Source: Arcanobacterium_A hippocoleae (GTDB lineage: Bacteria > Actinomycetota > Actinomycetes > Actinomycetales > Actinomycetaceae). Taken from it: 64,000 nt of DNA. Each line of letters opens with the position of its first letter. Positions within the stretch are counted from its first letter, which is position 1. Below the pieces are notes generated by a model. The model was given only the letters and a program-made list of their open reading frames with translations, searched no databases and was not told where the DNA came from. The stretch lies in NCBI RefSeq assembly GCF_031456295.1, contig NZ_JAVDUJ010000001.1, positions 1,178,001-1,242,000 of the forward strand, read 5' to 3'. A program made the translations under genes and the position numbers. This document shows positions 34,244 to 44,304 of this stretch, piece after piece.

Positions 34244-35661
34244 TGAAGACGATTGGTTTTGCTGCTCAGCTCACCGCAGCTCGGCTGCGGATGCACCAAG
34301 GCGCCGCCCTGCTTGATTCCTTTGCAGTAATCGCTTTTGCCGCGGCAAGCTTGCTCACACTGACTACTTTTGGCGGCATGTGGATGTTTTGGCAGCGGAT
34401 GCCGTCTGCCAATCACAGTATCGCCCAGGCACTAGACATCCCGAGCAGCACAATAAGCGGTATCGGGGAAACATATGTACTTTTGTCCTGTATTGCCTTT
34501 GGGCTGTTAGTCGTACCGCTTCTTTCACTCGGCATGGATGCAGCCCGCCTTGGCGCACAAGGCCGCGTAAAGCGTTTAGCATCATTGCGCCTGATTGGAA
34601 TGTCGGCATGGCGAATCCAGAAACTCTCACTCATTGAGACGATGGTGCAATACTTAATCGGTTTCACGATTGGCTTCGCAATATATTTAGCTACACTGCC
34701 GGCATGGCATTTAATTTCTTTCCAAGGTAAACATATTGGCACATTTGAGATGCTGCTTCCCTGGTGGGGAATCTTTGCCACTTTATTTTTCTTAGCACTT
34801 CTTGCGGCTCTTTCCACCTTTCTTGGTTTAGTGCGCGTATCCATTTCTCCGCTCGGTGTGGCCCGCCGTTTTTCTCCCCGCAGTTTGCGCTGGTGGCGGT
34901 TCGGGGTACTGGCTGCCGCATTAGCTTTTGCAATTACTGTGTTTATGAGCATAAACGCCAGATATTTGGCCAATACCAGAGACACTATTCTCGCCATCGC
35001 TGCCGCAATGGTTTTGATAATCGTCGGCGTGAGCGTGGCTGGGCCGCTTTTCATTCAGCTCACGGCACGTTTCGGTCTGCTCACAAAACGGGCAGCGAAA
35101 CTCCTTGCTGCCCGTCGGATAATTGACGACCCGCGTGCCGCATGGCGCAATGTGAGCGCCGTATCGCTAATTGGATTAGTGACTGCACTCGTAGTATCCG
35201 GAGGTTTTATTTCACTGGAAGCTTCGAACATCACAGACAACACGATGAAAACAATGGCAGCATTGGCGAAACATGATATAACTATCGGAATTTTAATCGT
35301 CTTTGTTTTCACTCTCCTGCTGGGAGCGGTAAGCACATTGATTCAGCAAGCTTCCGATGTATTTGACCGCGCCCCGGAACAGCGGGCACTGATAAATACC
35401 GGCGTACCGTTTGGGGTTTTTGCAGCAGCCCGTCTCCGTCAAGTTATCTGGCCGTACACAGTTACTACACTGCTCGGAGTTGCGGTTGGAATCTTGCCGG
35501 GTTTCAGTTATCGGCTCATGAAGAACCAGCAAATCGGCAGCGATATGATTATCCTGCTTGTGATGGTCGGGCTGGGCACTGCAATTACCTTTGCCGCCGC
35601 CGCACTAACCATCCCAATTGAACGGCAGGTACTCACAGCGCAAAGCCGACGCAACGATTAA
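34243..35661 (+). CDS. FtsX-like ABC transporter permease
   Basis: 472 residues with about eight to ten membrane segments arranged as two FtsX-like halves. The first runs from FAVIAFAAASLLTLTTFGG to FLALLAALSTFLGLVRVS, the second from AVSLIGLVTALVVSGGFISL to the C-terminus. RBS GAGGTGA lies inside the ATPase gene end. No large extracellular domain of the BceB type is evident. Substrate unknown; regulation by the adjacent two-component system is inferred from the divergent arrangement. Confidence 0.9.
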   Translation: MKTIGFAAQLTAARLRMHQGAALLDSFAVIAFAAASLLTLTTFGGMWMFWQRMPSANHSIAQALDIPSSTISGIGETYVLLSCIAFGLLVVPLLSLGMDAARLGAQGRVKRLASLRLIGMSAWRIQKLSLIETMVQYLIGFTIGFAIYLATLPAWHLISFQGKHIGTFEMLLPWWGIFATLFFLALLAALSTFLGLVRVSISPLGVARRFSPRSLRWWRFGVLAAALAFAITVFMSINARYLANTRDTILAIAAAMVLIIVGVSVAGPLFIQLTARFGLLTKRAAKLLAARRIIDDPRAAWRNVSAVSLIGLVTALVVSGGFISLEASNITDNTMKTMAALAKHDITIGILIVFVFTLLLGAVSTLIQQASDVFDRAPEQRALINTGVPFGVFAAARLRQVIWPYTVTTLLGVAVGILPGFSYRLMKNQQIGSDMIILLVMVGLGTAITFAAAALTIPIERQVLTAQSRRND

Positions 35662-35889
35662 CCACGGCGCCGACCAGCCGCAACGATACTTATTCCGCGG
35701 TAAAACCAAACAATCCCGGCAGCTGGCAGCGGCATATATTCCATTCCGGTGAAACATGCCGCTGCTTTCGCTGCCAACTGCAGCGAAGCGCTAATTACCG
35801 ACGGATATCTCCGACTGGTATTGAACCAAATTTCCAACACAGACCAAACTCACACTTCTTCACAGAGCGATTCGTGCAAGAATAGAAGT

Positions 35890-37317
35890 ATGGAAAATTT
35901 TGCACAAATCACACCCCAAATTGCTCTCGGTCCGCTCGATGGTCGCTATCGGAAAACGACGGAACCTCTCGTGAACTACTTCTCCGAAGCCGCACTCAAC
36001 CGCGCCCGAATTAAGGTTGAAGTTGAATGGCTGATTTTCCTCTCCCGCAACCAAATTTTGCCTGGTGCCCCGAAATTAACGGACGCAGAAATTACCTATT
36101 TACGCGCACTGCCGGAAAACTTTAATGCTGCGGATATCGCGGAACTGGCAGAAATTGAAGCTGAAACCCGCCACGATGTAAAAGCCGTGGAATACTATAT
36201 TAAACGACGGCTCGATGCTGCACCGGAAGTTCTTGGTACATCCACAGAGCTGCCAAAAATGCATGAAATCGTGCACATCTTCTGCACCTCCGAAGATATC
36301 AACAACCTCGCCTACGGCATCACCGTAAAGGAAGCCGTCGCCGAAGTCTGGCTCCCGCAGGCACAGGAGTTCTGCACACAGCTGAACGAACTTGCCCATG
36401 CCCAGGCAAAGCAGCCAATGCTTTCCCGCACCCACGGGCAAACCGCCAGCCCAACCACACTCGGGAAAGAAATCGCTGTTTTCGCATGGCGCTTATCCCG
36501 CCAAATCAAACGAATTGCGCAAACCGAATATCTCGGCAAGTTCAGCGGCGCTACTGGCACTTTTGGCGCACATCTTGCAGCTTTACCCGATGCAGATTGG
36601 CCCGCAATCTCAAAACAGTTCGTAGAGAGTCTTGGACTCACATGGAATCCGCTCACGACACAGATCGAATCACACGATTGGGCAGCCGAGCTTTTCAGCG
36701 CCGTCACCCATTTCAATCGGATTGCACACAATCTCGCCACTGATTTTTGGACTTATATCTCACTAGGCTATTTCAAGCAGAACCTTTCCGCGCAAGGCTC
36801 CACCGGTTCTTCCACAATGCCGCACAAGGTAAACCCGATTCGTTTCGAGAATGCCGAAGCTAATCTCGAAATTTCCTGCGCCTTGTTTGATACTCTCACC
36901 GCCACCCTGGTTACGTCCCGCCTGCAGCGCGATCTCACCGATTCAACCACACAACGCAATATCGGCGTAGCTTTCGGGCACTCACTGCTTGCGCTTGATA
37001 ATCTCCAACGCGGCGTAGCTGGGCTGGATGCAGACCCGGAACGAATGGCAGAAGATCTTGATCATGCCTGGGAAGTGCTTGGAGAGCCGATTCAGCAGGC
37101 AATGCGCGCAGCCGAAATTGCCGGAGTAAAAGGTATGGAGAATCCGTACGAACGCCTGAAAGCGCTAACTCGCGGTCATCGTGTTAATGCTGCAGCAATG
37201 CGAAACTTCATTTCTGAGTTAAAGCTTCCCCCGGAACTAGAGGCTCGAATGCTTGCTCTTTCGCCAGCAGATTACACCGGTATTGCAAGCGAACTAGTAA
37301 ACTACCTCAGCAACTAA
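35890..37317 (+). CDS. purB: Adenylosuccinate lyase
   Basis: Purine biosynthesis: cleaves SAICAR and adenylosuccinate. 475 residues from the ATG at 35890 (MENFAQITPQ); an upstream in-frame ATG would add 47 residues unlike the family. Signature GSTGSSTMPHKVNPIRFEN is complete, and RTHGQTASPTTLGKE holds the catalytic histidine region. Length and sequence fit the E. coli PurB type. DedA follows 10 nt downstream. Confidence 0.95.
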   Translation: MENFAQITPQIALGPLDGRYRKTTEPLVNYFSEAALNRARIKVEVEWLIFLSRNQILPGAPKLTDAEITYLRALPENFNAADIAELAEIEAETRHDVKAVEYYIKRRLDAAPEVLGTSTELPKMHEIVHIFCTSEDINNLAYGITVKEAVAEVWLPQAQEFCTQLNELAHAQAKQPMLSRTHGQTASPTTLGKEIAVFAWRLSRQIKRIAQTEYLGKFSGATGTFGAHLAALPDADWPAISKQFVESLGLTWNPLTTQIESHDWAAELFSAVTHFNRIAHNLATDFWTYISLGYFKQNLSAQGSTGSSTMPHKVNPIRFENAEANLEISCALFDTLTATLVTSRLQRDLTDSTTQRNIGVAFGHSLLALDNLQRGVAGLDADPERMAEDLDHAWEVLGEPIQQAMRAAEIAGVKGMENPYERLKALTRGHRVNAAAMRNFISELKLPPELEARMLALSPADYTGIASELVNYLSN

Positions 37318-37327
37318 AGGCACAGCG

Positions 37328-38059
37328 ATGCATAAAATCATTCCTCTCACAACGGCACTTTCCCCGATTCTGGCTACGGCTTCCGCCACAAACAGTAATG
37401 ACGGTGGAATCTTTGGGAAAATTGCTGAATTAGCCGTCACCATCATTGAATCTCTCGGCGGGATCGGCATTGCAATCCTCATCGCATTAGAAAATATCTT
37501 TCCGCCCATTCCTTCAGAGGCGATTCTCCCACTAGCCGGTTTCACCGCCTCGAAAGGCACTAGCTTCAGCTTATTTGAAGCGATTGCCTGGGCAACGGCT
37601 GGATCATTGATCGGCGCATTTGCGCTTTACGGGATTGCGCGGCTTTTTGGCCGGAAACGCACGCGCTGGTTCCTCGGCAAACTGCCTTTTATGGAAACTT
37701 CCGATATCGATAAGACTGAAGCTTTCTTTGAAAAACATGAGCGCAGCGCCGTATTTTTTGGGCGGATGCTCCCAATTTTCCGCTCACTGATTTCACTTCC
37801 TGCCGGCGTAGTAAAAATGAGTCTCCCACTTTTTACCGTTTTCACTGCGATCGGTTCAGCGATCTGGAATACCGTATTGATCGGAGCCGGATACGCACTA
37901 GGTGAAAACTGGAACGAAGTAGCGGTTTATCTCGGCGTATTCTCAAAAATCGTGCTGGGCGTAATACTTATTGCAGCTATCGTCTGGATCGTGAAGAAAA
38001 TACAGGCAAGAAAGCAGCGGAAAATTAGCACTGATTCCCCAGACGCTGATTTAGGTTAA
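37328..38059 (+). CDS. DedA-family membrane protein
   Basis: 243 residues. Typical DedA motifs are ENIFPPIPSEAILPLAG (about residues 56-72) and FFGRMLPIFRSLISLPAGV (about residues 140-158), with several membrane helices and a basic C-terminus. Members act as undecaprenyl-phosphate or phospholipid flippases that keep the membrane potential. Begins 10 nt after purB, so it is probably co-transcribed, without an obvious functional link. Confidence 0.92.
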   Translation: MHKIIPLTTALSPILATASATNSNDGGIFGKIAELAVTIIESLGGIGIAILIALENIFPPIPSEAILPLAGFTASKGTSFSLFEAIAWATAGSLIGAFALYGIARLFGRKRTRWFLGKLPFMETSDIDKTEAFFEKHERSAVFFGRMLPIFRSLISLPAGVVKMSLPLFTVFTAIGSAIWNTVLIGAGYALGENWNEVAVYLGVFSKIVLGVILIAAIVWIVKKIQARKQRKISTDSPDADLG

Positions 38060-38178
38060 ACCTTTTCAGCCATTGGCTAAGCACTCTCGTTACTTATTTT
38101 CCAGGTATTAAAATTGTCAACTACCGGGGCGTTGTAAGAAAGCTACCTGCACCGGCAAAACAATGAAAGGAATCACTC

Positions 38179-38421
38179 ATGGCGCAAAATGCGATCAAAC
38201 TCAAAGTTTCTGGAATGACATGTGGAAACTGTGCGAAACACGTAACGGAAGAATTAAAAGAAGTCAGCGGCATTGATCGTGTGAGCGTGCTCCTCAATTC
38301 GGGTGGAGTATCTACCGTCGATATGTTTATTAGCAAAGATATTTCCGATGCGGCAATTCAGGAAGCAGTAGCCGAAGCTGGAGATTACGCAATCGAAGAA
38401 ATCACTCGCTATTCAAACTAA
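38179..38421 (+). CDS. copZ: Copper chaperone (heavy-metal-associated domain)
   Basis: 80 residues consisting of one HMA domain. The metal site is GMTCGNCAKHV (Cys13 and Cys16 region). The gene begins with AAAGGAATCACTC-ATG, a good RBS, and precedes the copper ATPase by 123 bp. It likely delivers Cu(I) to the ATPase. No copper-responsive regulator gene is in the window. Confidence 0.92.
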   Translation: MAQNAIKLKVSGMTCGNCAKHVTEELKEVSGIDRVSVLLNSGGVSTVDMFISKDISDAAIQEAVAEAGDYAIEEITRYSN

Positions 38422-38544
38422 TTTTAAGCAAAAGCTATTCGCGCGAATCAGTATCGCCACCAGCACGCTGATTCACTCCGCAGCACCTTGCATCATACTT
38501 ACACCACGCTATTTCTTTTCAATTCCAATTGAGGCATATTTTCC

Positions 38545-41028
38545 GTGAACGAAACACCAGCGATCGATCCGCTTTTTTCGCGCGCAAATACGCACGAATC
38601 AGATTCCTGCCAGTACAGCAATAGCTTGGGCGACGATCCTCAATCTTCATCAATGCCCACGATCGCGGAAGTCGATCTCGCAATTACCGGAATGACGTGT
38701 GCTTCCTGCGTGGCACGGGTGGAGAAGAAACTAAATAAACTTGCTGGCATAAATGCCGTCGTCAATCTTGCAACCGAACGTGCACATATCGAAATTACCC
38801 AGGCAGCTGCCACTCTGCGTGATGCAGATTTGATTCAGACCGTGGAAAAAGCCGGATACGGCGCAAAGCTCCTCACCCGCACCGATATTGATCCTGACGG
38901 CGGCCGAAATTCAGCCAGCGATACGGATATTGCCGCGCTTGAGGCAGACGTAAAAGCAGCCGGAATGAAACGAGTGCGCGATTTGCGCACAAAATTTTGG
39001 ATCGCACTGTTTCTCAGTACGCCAATCATCATCTTCTCGATGTTTCCGGCTTTGCAATTCACTGGCTGGCAATGGGTCATCGGCGTGCTCTGCCTTCCGC
39101 TTGGGGTCTGGTGCGCCTTACCATTCCATCGCGCCGCCTTTCGTGCTGCCCGGCACGGCTCAACCACAATGGACACGCTTGTTTCTTTAGGTGTGGTCGC
39201 TGCTCTCGGCTGGTCATATTGGGCATTATTTTTCACGGGAGCCGGAAAACTCGGCTACACGATGCAGATGAGTGGGATCCATCGCCTTGGAGCACACGGC
39301 ACTGCGGGCGCCGCACCCGGAATCATGGCTCCACACATTTATTTTGAATCAGCAGCAATGATCGTAACGTTTTTACTTCTTGGACGCTGGCTTGAGGCGC
39401 GAAGCCGTCGGAATGCGGGGAGTGCGCTGCGCGCGCTGCTGGAGCTTGCCGCGGATACTGCTTTCTTAGTGCGTGATGCGCAGGGAAATCTGGTGGAGCA
39501 GAAAATCCCGGCCGCACAGCTTACTGTCGGTGCAATTTTTCGCGTAAATCCAGGTGAAAAAATCGCTACCGACGGTGTAGTGATCGCAGGTACTTCTGCT
39601 ATCGATGCATCACTTTTAACCGGCGAATCCGTGCCGGTAGAAGTTGCACCTGGCGATAGTGTAACAGGCGCAACGATAAATACCTCAGGTTCGCTACTCG
39701 TACGCGCCACTCGCGTAGGCGAGGATACACAGTTGGCGCAAATGGGGCGGCTACTGACTCAAGCACAAACCGGAAAAGCCAATGTACAACGGCTTGCAGA
39801 CAAGATTTCTTCCATTTTCGTGCCGTGCATAATTTTAATTTCACTACTTACTTTTGCTGCCTGGCTCGCTTTTGGCAGTACTTTTGAAGCAGCTCTCATC
39901 CCTGCAATCACCGTATTGGTGGTGGCTTGCCCCTGCGCCCTCGGGCTTGCTACCCCCACGGCATTACTCGTAGGATCAGGCGCGGCGTCCCGCAGCGGAA
40001 TCCTGATCTCCGGCCCGGAAGTATTAGAGCGTGCTCACGCAATAAATACGATCGTATTAGATAAAACCGGTACTTTGACTACCGGAGAAATGCAAGTGAG
40101 CAGTATTCGCTGGCTTTCCACGCAACAAAATTTGCCACGCGATTTAGTGCTGCAAATTGCTGCCAGCTTAGAGGCACACAGCTCACATCCGATTGCACAG
40201 GCGATCGTGCGTTATGTAGATCAAACTTTGCCGCCGCCAGCAGCACGCCCAATAATCACGGAAGTTGATTCCGGTTCAGGGCTTGGAGTACATGGATTTT
40301 ACGAGCCTACTCAGGGCCTTGATTTTCCATCAGAGCGAGCCGAAAAATTGCCTATTGCAATTGGAAATATCGACTGGCTCGCGAAATTCATTGCAACTGA
40401 TTTTCGCGAAATACGCATCCTTACCGAAGAAATCAACATTAAAGCAGGTGCGACGGCAGTAGTCTGCACCTTCGCAAATGAACCAATTGCAATATTCAGC
40501 GTGAAAGATACTCTCCGCCCAGAAACCCCACAACTGCTGGCAGATCTGAAAGCACAAAAGATCGAGCCGATCATGATCAGCGGAGATGCGCCAGAAATTG
40601 CTGCAGCCGTCGGTGCTGAACTGAAGATCCAAGCGCAAGGCGGAGTGCGTCCAGAAGGGAAAGTGGCTGTCGTAAAAGCATTACAAGCAGCAGGAAAATC
40701 TGTCGGCATGTTTGGTGACGGCGTAAACGACGGGCCAGCATTGGCAGCAGCAGATCTTTCGATTGCCGTCGGCTCTGGGTCTGATGTGGCAAAAGCTGCC
40801 GCAGATATTACGGTACTTTCCGGTCTGCCAGCCGTCACCAAAGCGATTCAGATTTCGCGCCGTACACTGCGTATTATCAGGGAAAATCTTGCCTGGGCAT
40901 TCGGGTATAACTTGCTCGCGATCCCCTTAGCCATATTTGGAGTGATCATTCCAGGTATCGCTGCTGCCGCAATGGCTGCCAGTTCTGTAATCGTGGTGGC
41001 AAATTCACTGCGACTCTACCGAGACTGA
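38545..41028 (+). CDS. copA: Copper-exporting P1B-type ATPase
   Basis: 827 residues from a GTG at 38545; an internal ATG at 38653 has no RBS. One N-terminal HMA domain has GMTCASC (about residue 51). Then come two plus six membrane helices with the metal-binding CPCALG of the Cu+ class, TGES phosphatase motif, phosphorylation site DKTGTLT (about residue 506), HSSHPIAQ (HP motif) and GDGVNDGPALAAAD. The 36-residue N-terminal extension is unusual. A 14-bp palindrome TCAATTCCAATTGA lies just upstream of the start (38519-38532). Role: copper detoxification. Confidence 0.95.
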   Translation: MNETPAIDPLFSRANTHESDSCQYSNSLGDDPQSSSMPTIAEVDLAITGMTCASCVARVEKKLNKLAGINAVVNLATERAHIEITQAAATLRDADLIQTVEKAGYGAKLLTRTDIDPDGGRNSASDTDIAALEADVKAAGMKRVRDLRTKFWIALFLSTPIIIFSMFPALQFTGWQWVIGVLCLPLGVWCALPFHRAAFRAARHGSTTMDTLVSLGVVAALGWSYWALFFTGAGKLGYTMQMSGIHRLGAHGTAGAAPGIMAPHIYFESAAMIVTFLLLGRWLEARSRRNAGSALRALLELAADTAFLVRDAQGNLVEQKIPAAQLTVGAIFRVNPGEKIATDGVVIAGTSAIDASLLTGESVPVEVAPGDSVTGATINTSGSLLVRATRVGEDTQLAQMGRLLTQAQTGKANVQRLADKISSIFVPCIILISLLTFAAWLAFGSTFEAALIPAITVLVVACPCALGLATPTALLVGSGAASRSGILISGPEVLERAHAINTIVLDKTGTLTTGEMQVSSIRWLSTQQNLPRDLVLQIAASLEAHSSHPIAQAIVRYVDQTLPPPAARPIITEVDSGSGLGVHGFYEPTQGLDFPSERAEKLPIAIGNIDWLAKFIATDFREIRILTEEINIKAGATAVVCTFANEPIAIFSVKDTLRPETPQLLADLKAQKIEPIMISGDAPEIAAAVGAELKIQAQGGVRPEGKVAVVKALQAAGKSVGMFGDGVNDGPALAAADLSIAVGSGSDVAKAAADITVLSGLPAVTKAIQISRRTLRIIRENLAWAFGYNLLAIPLAIFGVIIPGIAAAAMAASSVIVVANSLRLYRD

Positions 41029-41033
41029 AAATT

Positions 41034-42065
41034 ATGCAGCCAAACTCGTACACTTATTCTGAAACGGGTTTAGATCCGAAAATAAAAACCAAAAACTATC
41101 CAGAAACCGCAGAAAGAAAGCTCACAGATTTTGGCGTGGAAAATCCGCATTTTTCAGTTAAGACACTAATTATCACGGCTGTTGCTATGATTGCAATGAT
41201 TTTTGCCTTCGTCTCAATAGATTTCGCAAACTTATCTGCAATATTTACAAACGCGAATCCATTATGGATGGCAGCTTCGTTTACTGCTGCCCTTTTCACT
41301 TATCTTGGTGGAGCGATCACACTAAATGCTTACGTGCAAGAACCAATAAAGCTTGGAGATTCGGTGCTGATCCAAGCAGCTGCTTCGCTAATTACGATCA
41401 TTACTCCCGCCGGGATCGGCCCGGCTACCTTAAATTTTCGGTTTCTGCAAAAGCGCGGAATGCCCTCCGCTCCGGCTTTAGCGACGGTCACGCTAGTGCA
41501 GCTTGCTCAGTTAACCACGACGTTATTCCTGTTATTGGCATTATCTTTTACTTCCGGAGATTTTTCCGTCCAAAAACTGCCGAGCGGAAATACGCTAACC
41601 ACGCTGGTGTTCATCGCCGTAATTATTGTTTTGATTAGCGCAATTCCACACTTCCGCCGGTTTATTTGGAAGAAAATTGAACCCACTTATCTGCAGGTTT
41701 CCCCACGCCTACTTTGGCTTTTTACCCATCCGAAACGGTTACTTCTCGGATTTTTCGGAACTCTGATCAGCGCAGCTAGTTTTACTGCTTGTTTTACTTT
41801 CGCCCTGTTTTCTTTCGGCGATACACTTCCGCTTGAGACGCTTGCATTCACTTATCTGGCAGCAAATATGCTCGGCTCTACGATTCCTACGCCTGGCGGT
41901 ATCGGCCCAGTGGAAGCCGCACTCACCGGAGGTTTGGTAATCGCCGGAGTACCGTACTCAATCGCTTTTTCGACGGCAATACTCTATCGGCTTTTCACGT
42001 TCTGGGGGCGCGCGCCGCTTGGCTGGATTGCACTGCAAATCGCCGGAAAAAAGAATCTCGTATGA
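41034..42065 (+). CDS. YbhN/LPG-synthase-like membrane protein (flippase family)
   Basis: 343 residues with about eight membrane helices. Family signature near the end: PTPGGIGPVEAALTGGLVIAGVP. The first 45 residues are hydrophilic. The family includes the lipid-translocating part of MprF and related phospholipid or polyprenol flippases; no aminoacyl-transferase domain is fused here. It begins 5 nt after copA, so it is probably translated from the copper operon transcript. A link to copper is only positional. Confidence 0.85.
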   Translation: MQPNSYTYSETGLDPKIKTKNYPETAERKLTDFGVENPHFSVKTLIITAVAMIAMIFAFVSIDFANLSAIFTNANPLWMAASFTAALFTYLGGAITLNAYVQEPIKLGDSVLIQAAASLITIITPAGIGPATLNFRFLQKRGMPSAPALATVTLVQLAQLTTTLFLLLALSFTSGDFSVQKLPSGNTLTTLVFIAVIIVLISAIPHFRRFIWKKIEPTYLQVSPRLLWLFTHPKRLLLGFFGTLISAASFTACFTFALFSFGDTLPLETLAFTYLAANMLGSTIPTPGGIGPVEAALTGGLVIAGVPYSIAFSTAILYRLFTFWGRAPLGWIALQIAGKKNLV

Positions 42066-42143
42066 CTGCCCGCAATCGGGTATCTGCGCGATTTTCATTA
42101 TTTTTCAGGATAAATACCTAAACGAATACTCTGAAAACTGCTG

Positions 42144-44276
42144 CTATTTATTTCTAATTCGTGCTCTTTTTTCTAATGCCCGATCTCGGGTTTCAAAGAT
42201 CGTTTTCGCGACAAAGAACACGGCGCTAAGCAGGCTCATCAGAAAGAGAATTCCCGCTGCGCCTAGGCTTGGTCCGAAATAAGTACTGGAGCGAATTTGG
42301 AATGCAATCCCAGTGAGCAGATAAGAAAGACAAGCTGCTCCGGCTGCCATAAATAACGGCACCCCAATCACCAGTGCGATTAATTGAATATGTTTCCTGC
42401 GCGGCCAGTCGAAAACTGTGCGTAACTGCAAGATTCCAAATTCAGAAAGTGCTTTTGCCGCATTGAGTGCCATCACGCCGCAAGTTATTAGTGCCGCGAT
42501 GATTACCCCAAAGAATAAGAGCCATCGCGAATAGTATTCCTGACCCCGTACTCCTCCAAGATATGAATCATTCGGAGTTGATACCGCGTATCCGTGTGCA
42601 GTTACCTGAGCTTGAATTCGCGTATGATTTCCCTCCTGATCAATCACATAACACCCAATTAATTGCGCATTATTTGGAACCGCAGTAACAATTTGCTCTG
42701 CTGGCACGCCGAGCATAGCTGCCATTTTTTCAAAATTTAGCTGTTTTCCCGGTGCAGAATTAATCCTATGCAAGCCTGCCGCATCCATAACTAAATATGC
42801 GGGATTTTGACCCTCAGGCGTAGATTCTAAATATAGCCGCGCAATACCGCCGTATGGCTGTAAGAGATTCGCCAGTTCAGTATCTGCAGAAATTTCTTCA
42901 CTGCATCTGAAATCAGTTACCGATGACTGCATTTGCTTCGCCGCTGAAGCCAGCATTTCTACAGATGTATCCACTTGCGCAAAGTACACACTCGCAGTTC
43001 CGAGGAGCGAAAAAGCGACGAATACAGCGGCAACGAGTTTCTCCAAGGCGCCTGCACATTTATCAGTTTTTGCGGCAGCAGTAATCGTAACCGGATTTGG
43101 GCGAATCTGAACAATGATTTTATAGAGATAATTAATGCCAATTATCAGCGCACGCGGAATTAGGATAAAGAATACGATTAACGCTCCAACAAGCGCGACG
43201 GCGGCTTCTTCACTGCGTAAATCTGGGCGCAACGCAAGGTAAATCGCTGCAAAGAATGCGATCAATCCTGCCGCGCTTCGCAGCGGTTTCAATTTTGCAT
43301 AAATTGTTTTAATCAAAGCTGTTATTTTCAGCGTAGATTTTCCACGCGAAATATAGAGTGCCGCACTGCCACTGATAAGCAGGCAAATACCTACGGCACT
43401 GCCAATTCCTCCGAATAGCCACGGCATCGCTCGGAAAACATCCACCCGCAGCAAGACTAAATCTACAAATGGCAAATATATTTGCGGAAATATCATCAAA
43501 ATCAGGAGCATTAACAAGATTACTGCAAGGGATAAGATTAGCGGTAAAAGCGCGAAACAGACGCCATACCAGAAAATACTCTTCCGGCTTGCAGATAGGT
43601 CTCTAAGCAGTAAAACCCTGCCGCGAAAGGCTTCTGCTGCAAAAAGTCCGGCAACCATAATTACGATTCCTGGGATTACCGAAAAGAACATAAACTGCCA
43701 GAATATGTAAATAAATTCGGGAAGATTCCAGCTTTCACCGCTCGCACTATCGTCATTGCCATAACCAATAGTTTCTCCCCATGTCTCATAATCGGCTATC
43801 GGGATGCGTTTCACTGCTGAAATGAAAAAATGTTCTGTTGGCAAAGAAAGAATCTCGTCAGGAAGCACTCCTGCCACTTTCCCCCACGGAGAAATTTCGC
43901 CAAGCTGGTACACCTGCGCAAGCGGTGCAGAAACAAAAACTTCTCCTGGATCAGGGTATTTTCTAATCCCTGGATGGGGCGGAGCAGCAGCTGGGTCTGC
44001 CACATAAACCATCAGCCCGTACACATCTGCATTTGCCATGCTTCCCAGTCTCGGACGTGTATATAAAGCTCCAGAGTGATCCTGTGCAGATTCTGGCGCA
44101 GCTAACACTATCTGCGCGCGCGCAGCTTCCCGCTCATACATTCCCGTTCTCACGCCCTGCATTAGCGAAAGTGCAAGTATCGCAAAGAAAACCAGCAGAA
44201 AACCAAAAGAAAGCGCAAACTTTGCTGAAGGAACTTTCCGTGCGCTGGTGAAAAGTGAAGCATAAAATCGCGGCAT
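42144..44276 (-). CDS. FtsX-like permease of bacteriocin-export type
   Basis: 710 residues. N-terminal membrane anchor (FALSFGFLLVFFAILALSL), then an extracytoplasmic region of about 150 residues. A block of several membrane helices (residues about 195-390) and a second large outside domain (residues about 430-595, with two cysteines, FRCSEE and IGCYVID) follow. Four closing helices end it. Size and topology fit the bacteriocin-associated integral membrane proteins (about 700 residues) that partner with lactococcin-972-type ATPases. Last gene of a three-gene operon with the ATPase and the small secreted protein. AT content looks higher than in the flanking metabolic genes. Confidence 0.8.
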   Translation of the reverse strand: MPRFYASLFTSARKVPSAKFALSFGFLLVFFAILALSLMQGVRTGMYEREAARAQIVLAAPESAQDHSGALYTRPRLGSMANADVYGLMVYVADPAAAPPHPGIRKYPDPGEVFVSAPLAQVYQLGEISPWGKVAGVLPDEILSLPTEHFFISAVKRIPIADYETWGETIGYGNDDSASGESWNLPEFIYIFWQFMFFSVIPGIVIMVAGLFAAEAFRGRVLLLRDLSASRKSIFWYGVCFALLPLILSLAVILLMLLILMIFPQIYLPFVDLVLLRVDVFRAMPWLFGGIGSAVGICLLISGSAALYISRGKSTLKITALIKTIYAKLKPLRSAAGLIAFFAAIYLALRPDLRSEEAAVALVGALIVFFILIPRALIIGINYLYKIIVQIRPNPVTITAAAKTDKCAGALEKLVAAVFVAFSLLGTASVYFAQVDTSVEMLASAAKQMQSSVTDFRCSEEISADTELANLLQPYGGIARLYLESTPEGQNPAYLVMDAAGLHRINSAPGKQLNFEKMAAMLGVPAEQIVTAVPNNAQLIGCYVIDQEGNHTRIQAQVTAHGYAVSTPNDSYLGGVRGQEYYSRWLLFFGVIIAALITCGVMALNAAKALSEFGILQLRTVFDWPRRKHIQLIALVIGVPLFMAAGAACLSYLLTGIAFQIRSSTYFGPSLGAAGILFLMSLLSAVFFVAKTIFETRDRALEKRARIRNK

Positions 44277-44304
44277 CTATGAACCTGCTAAACTGAATAA
44301 ATCT

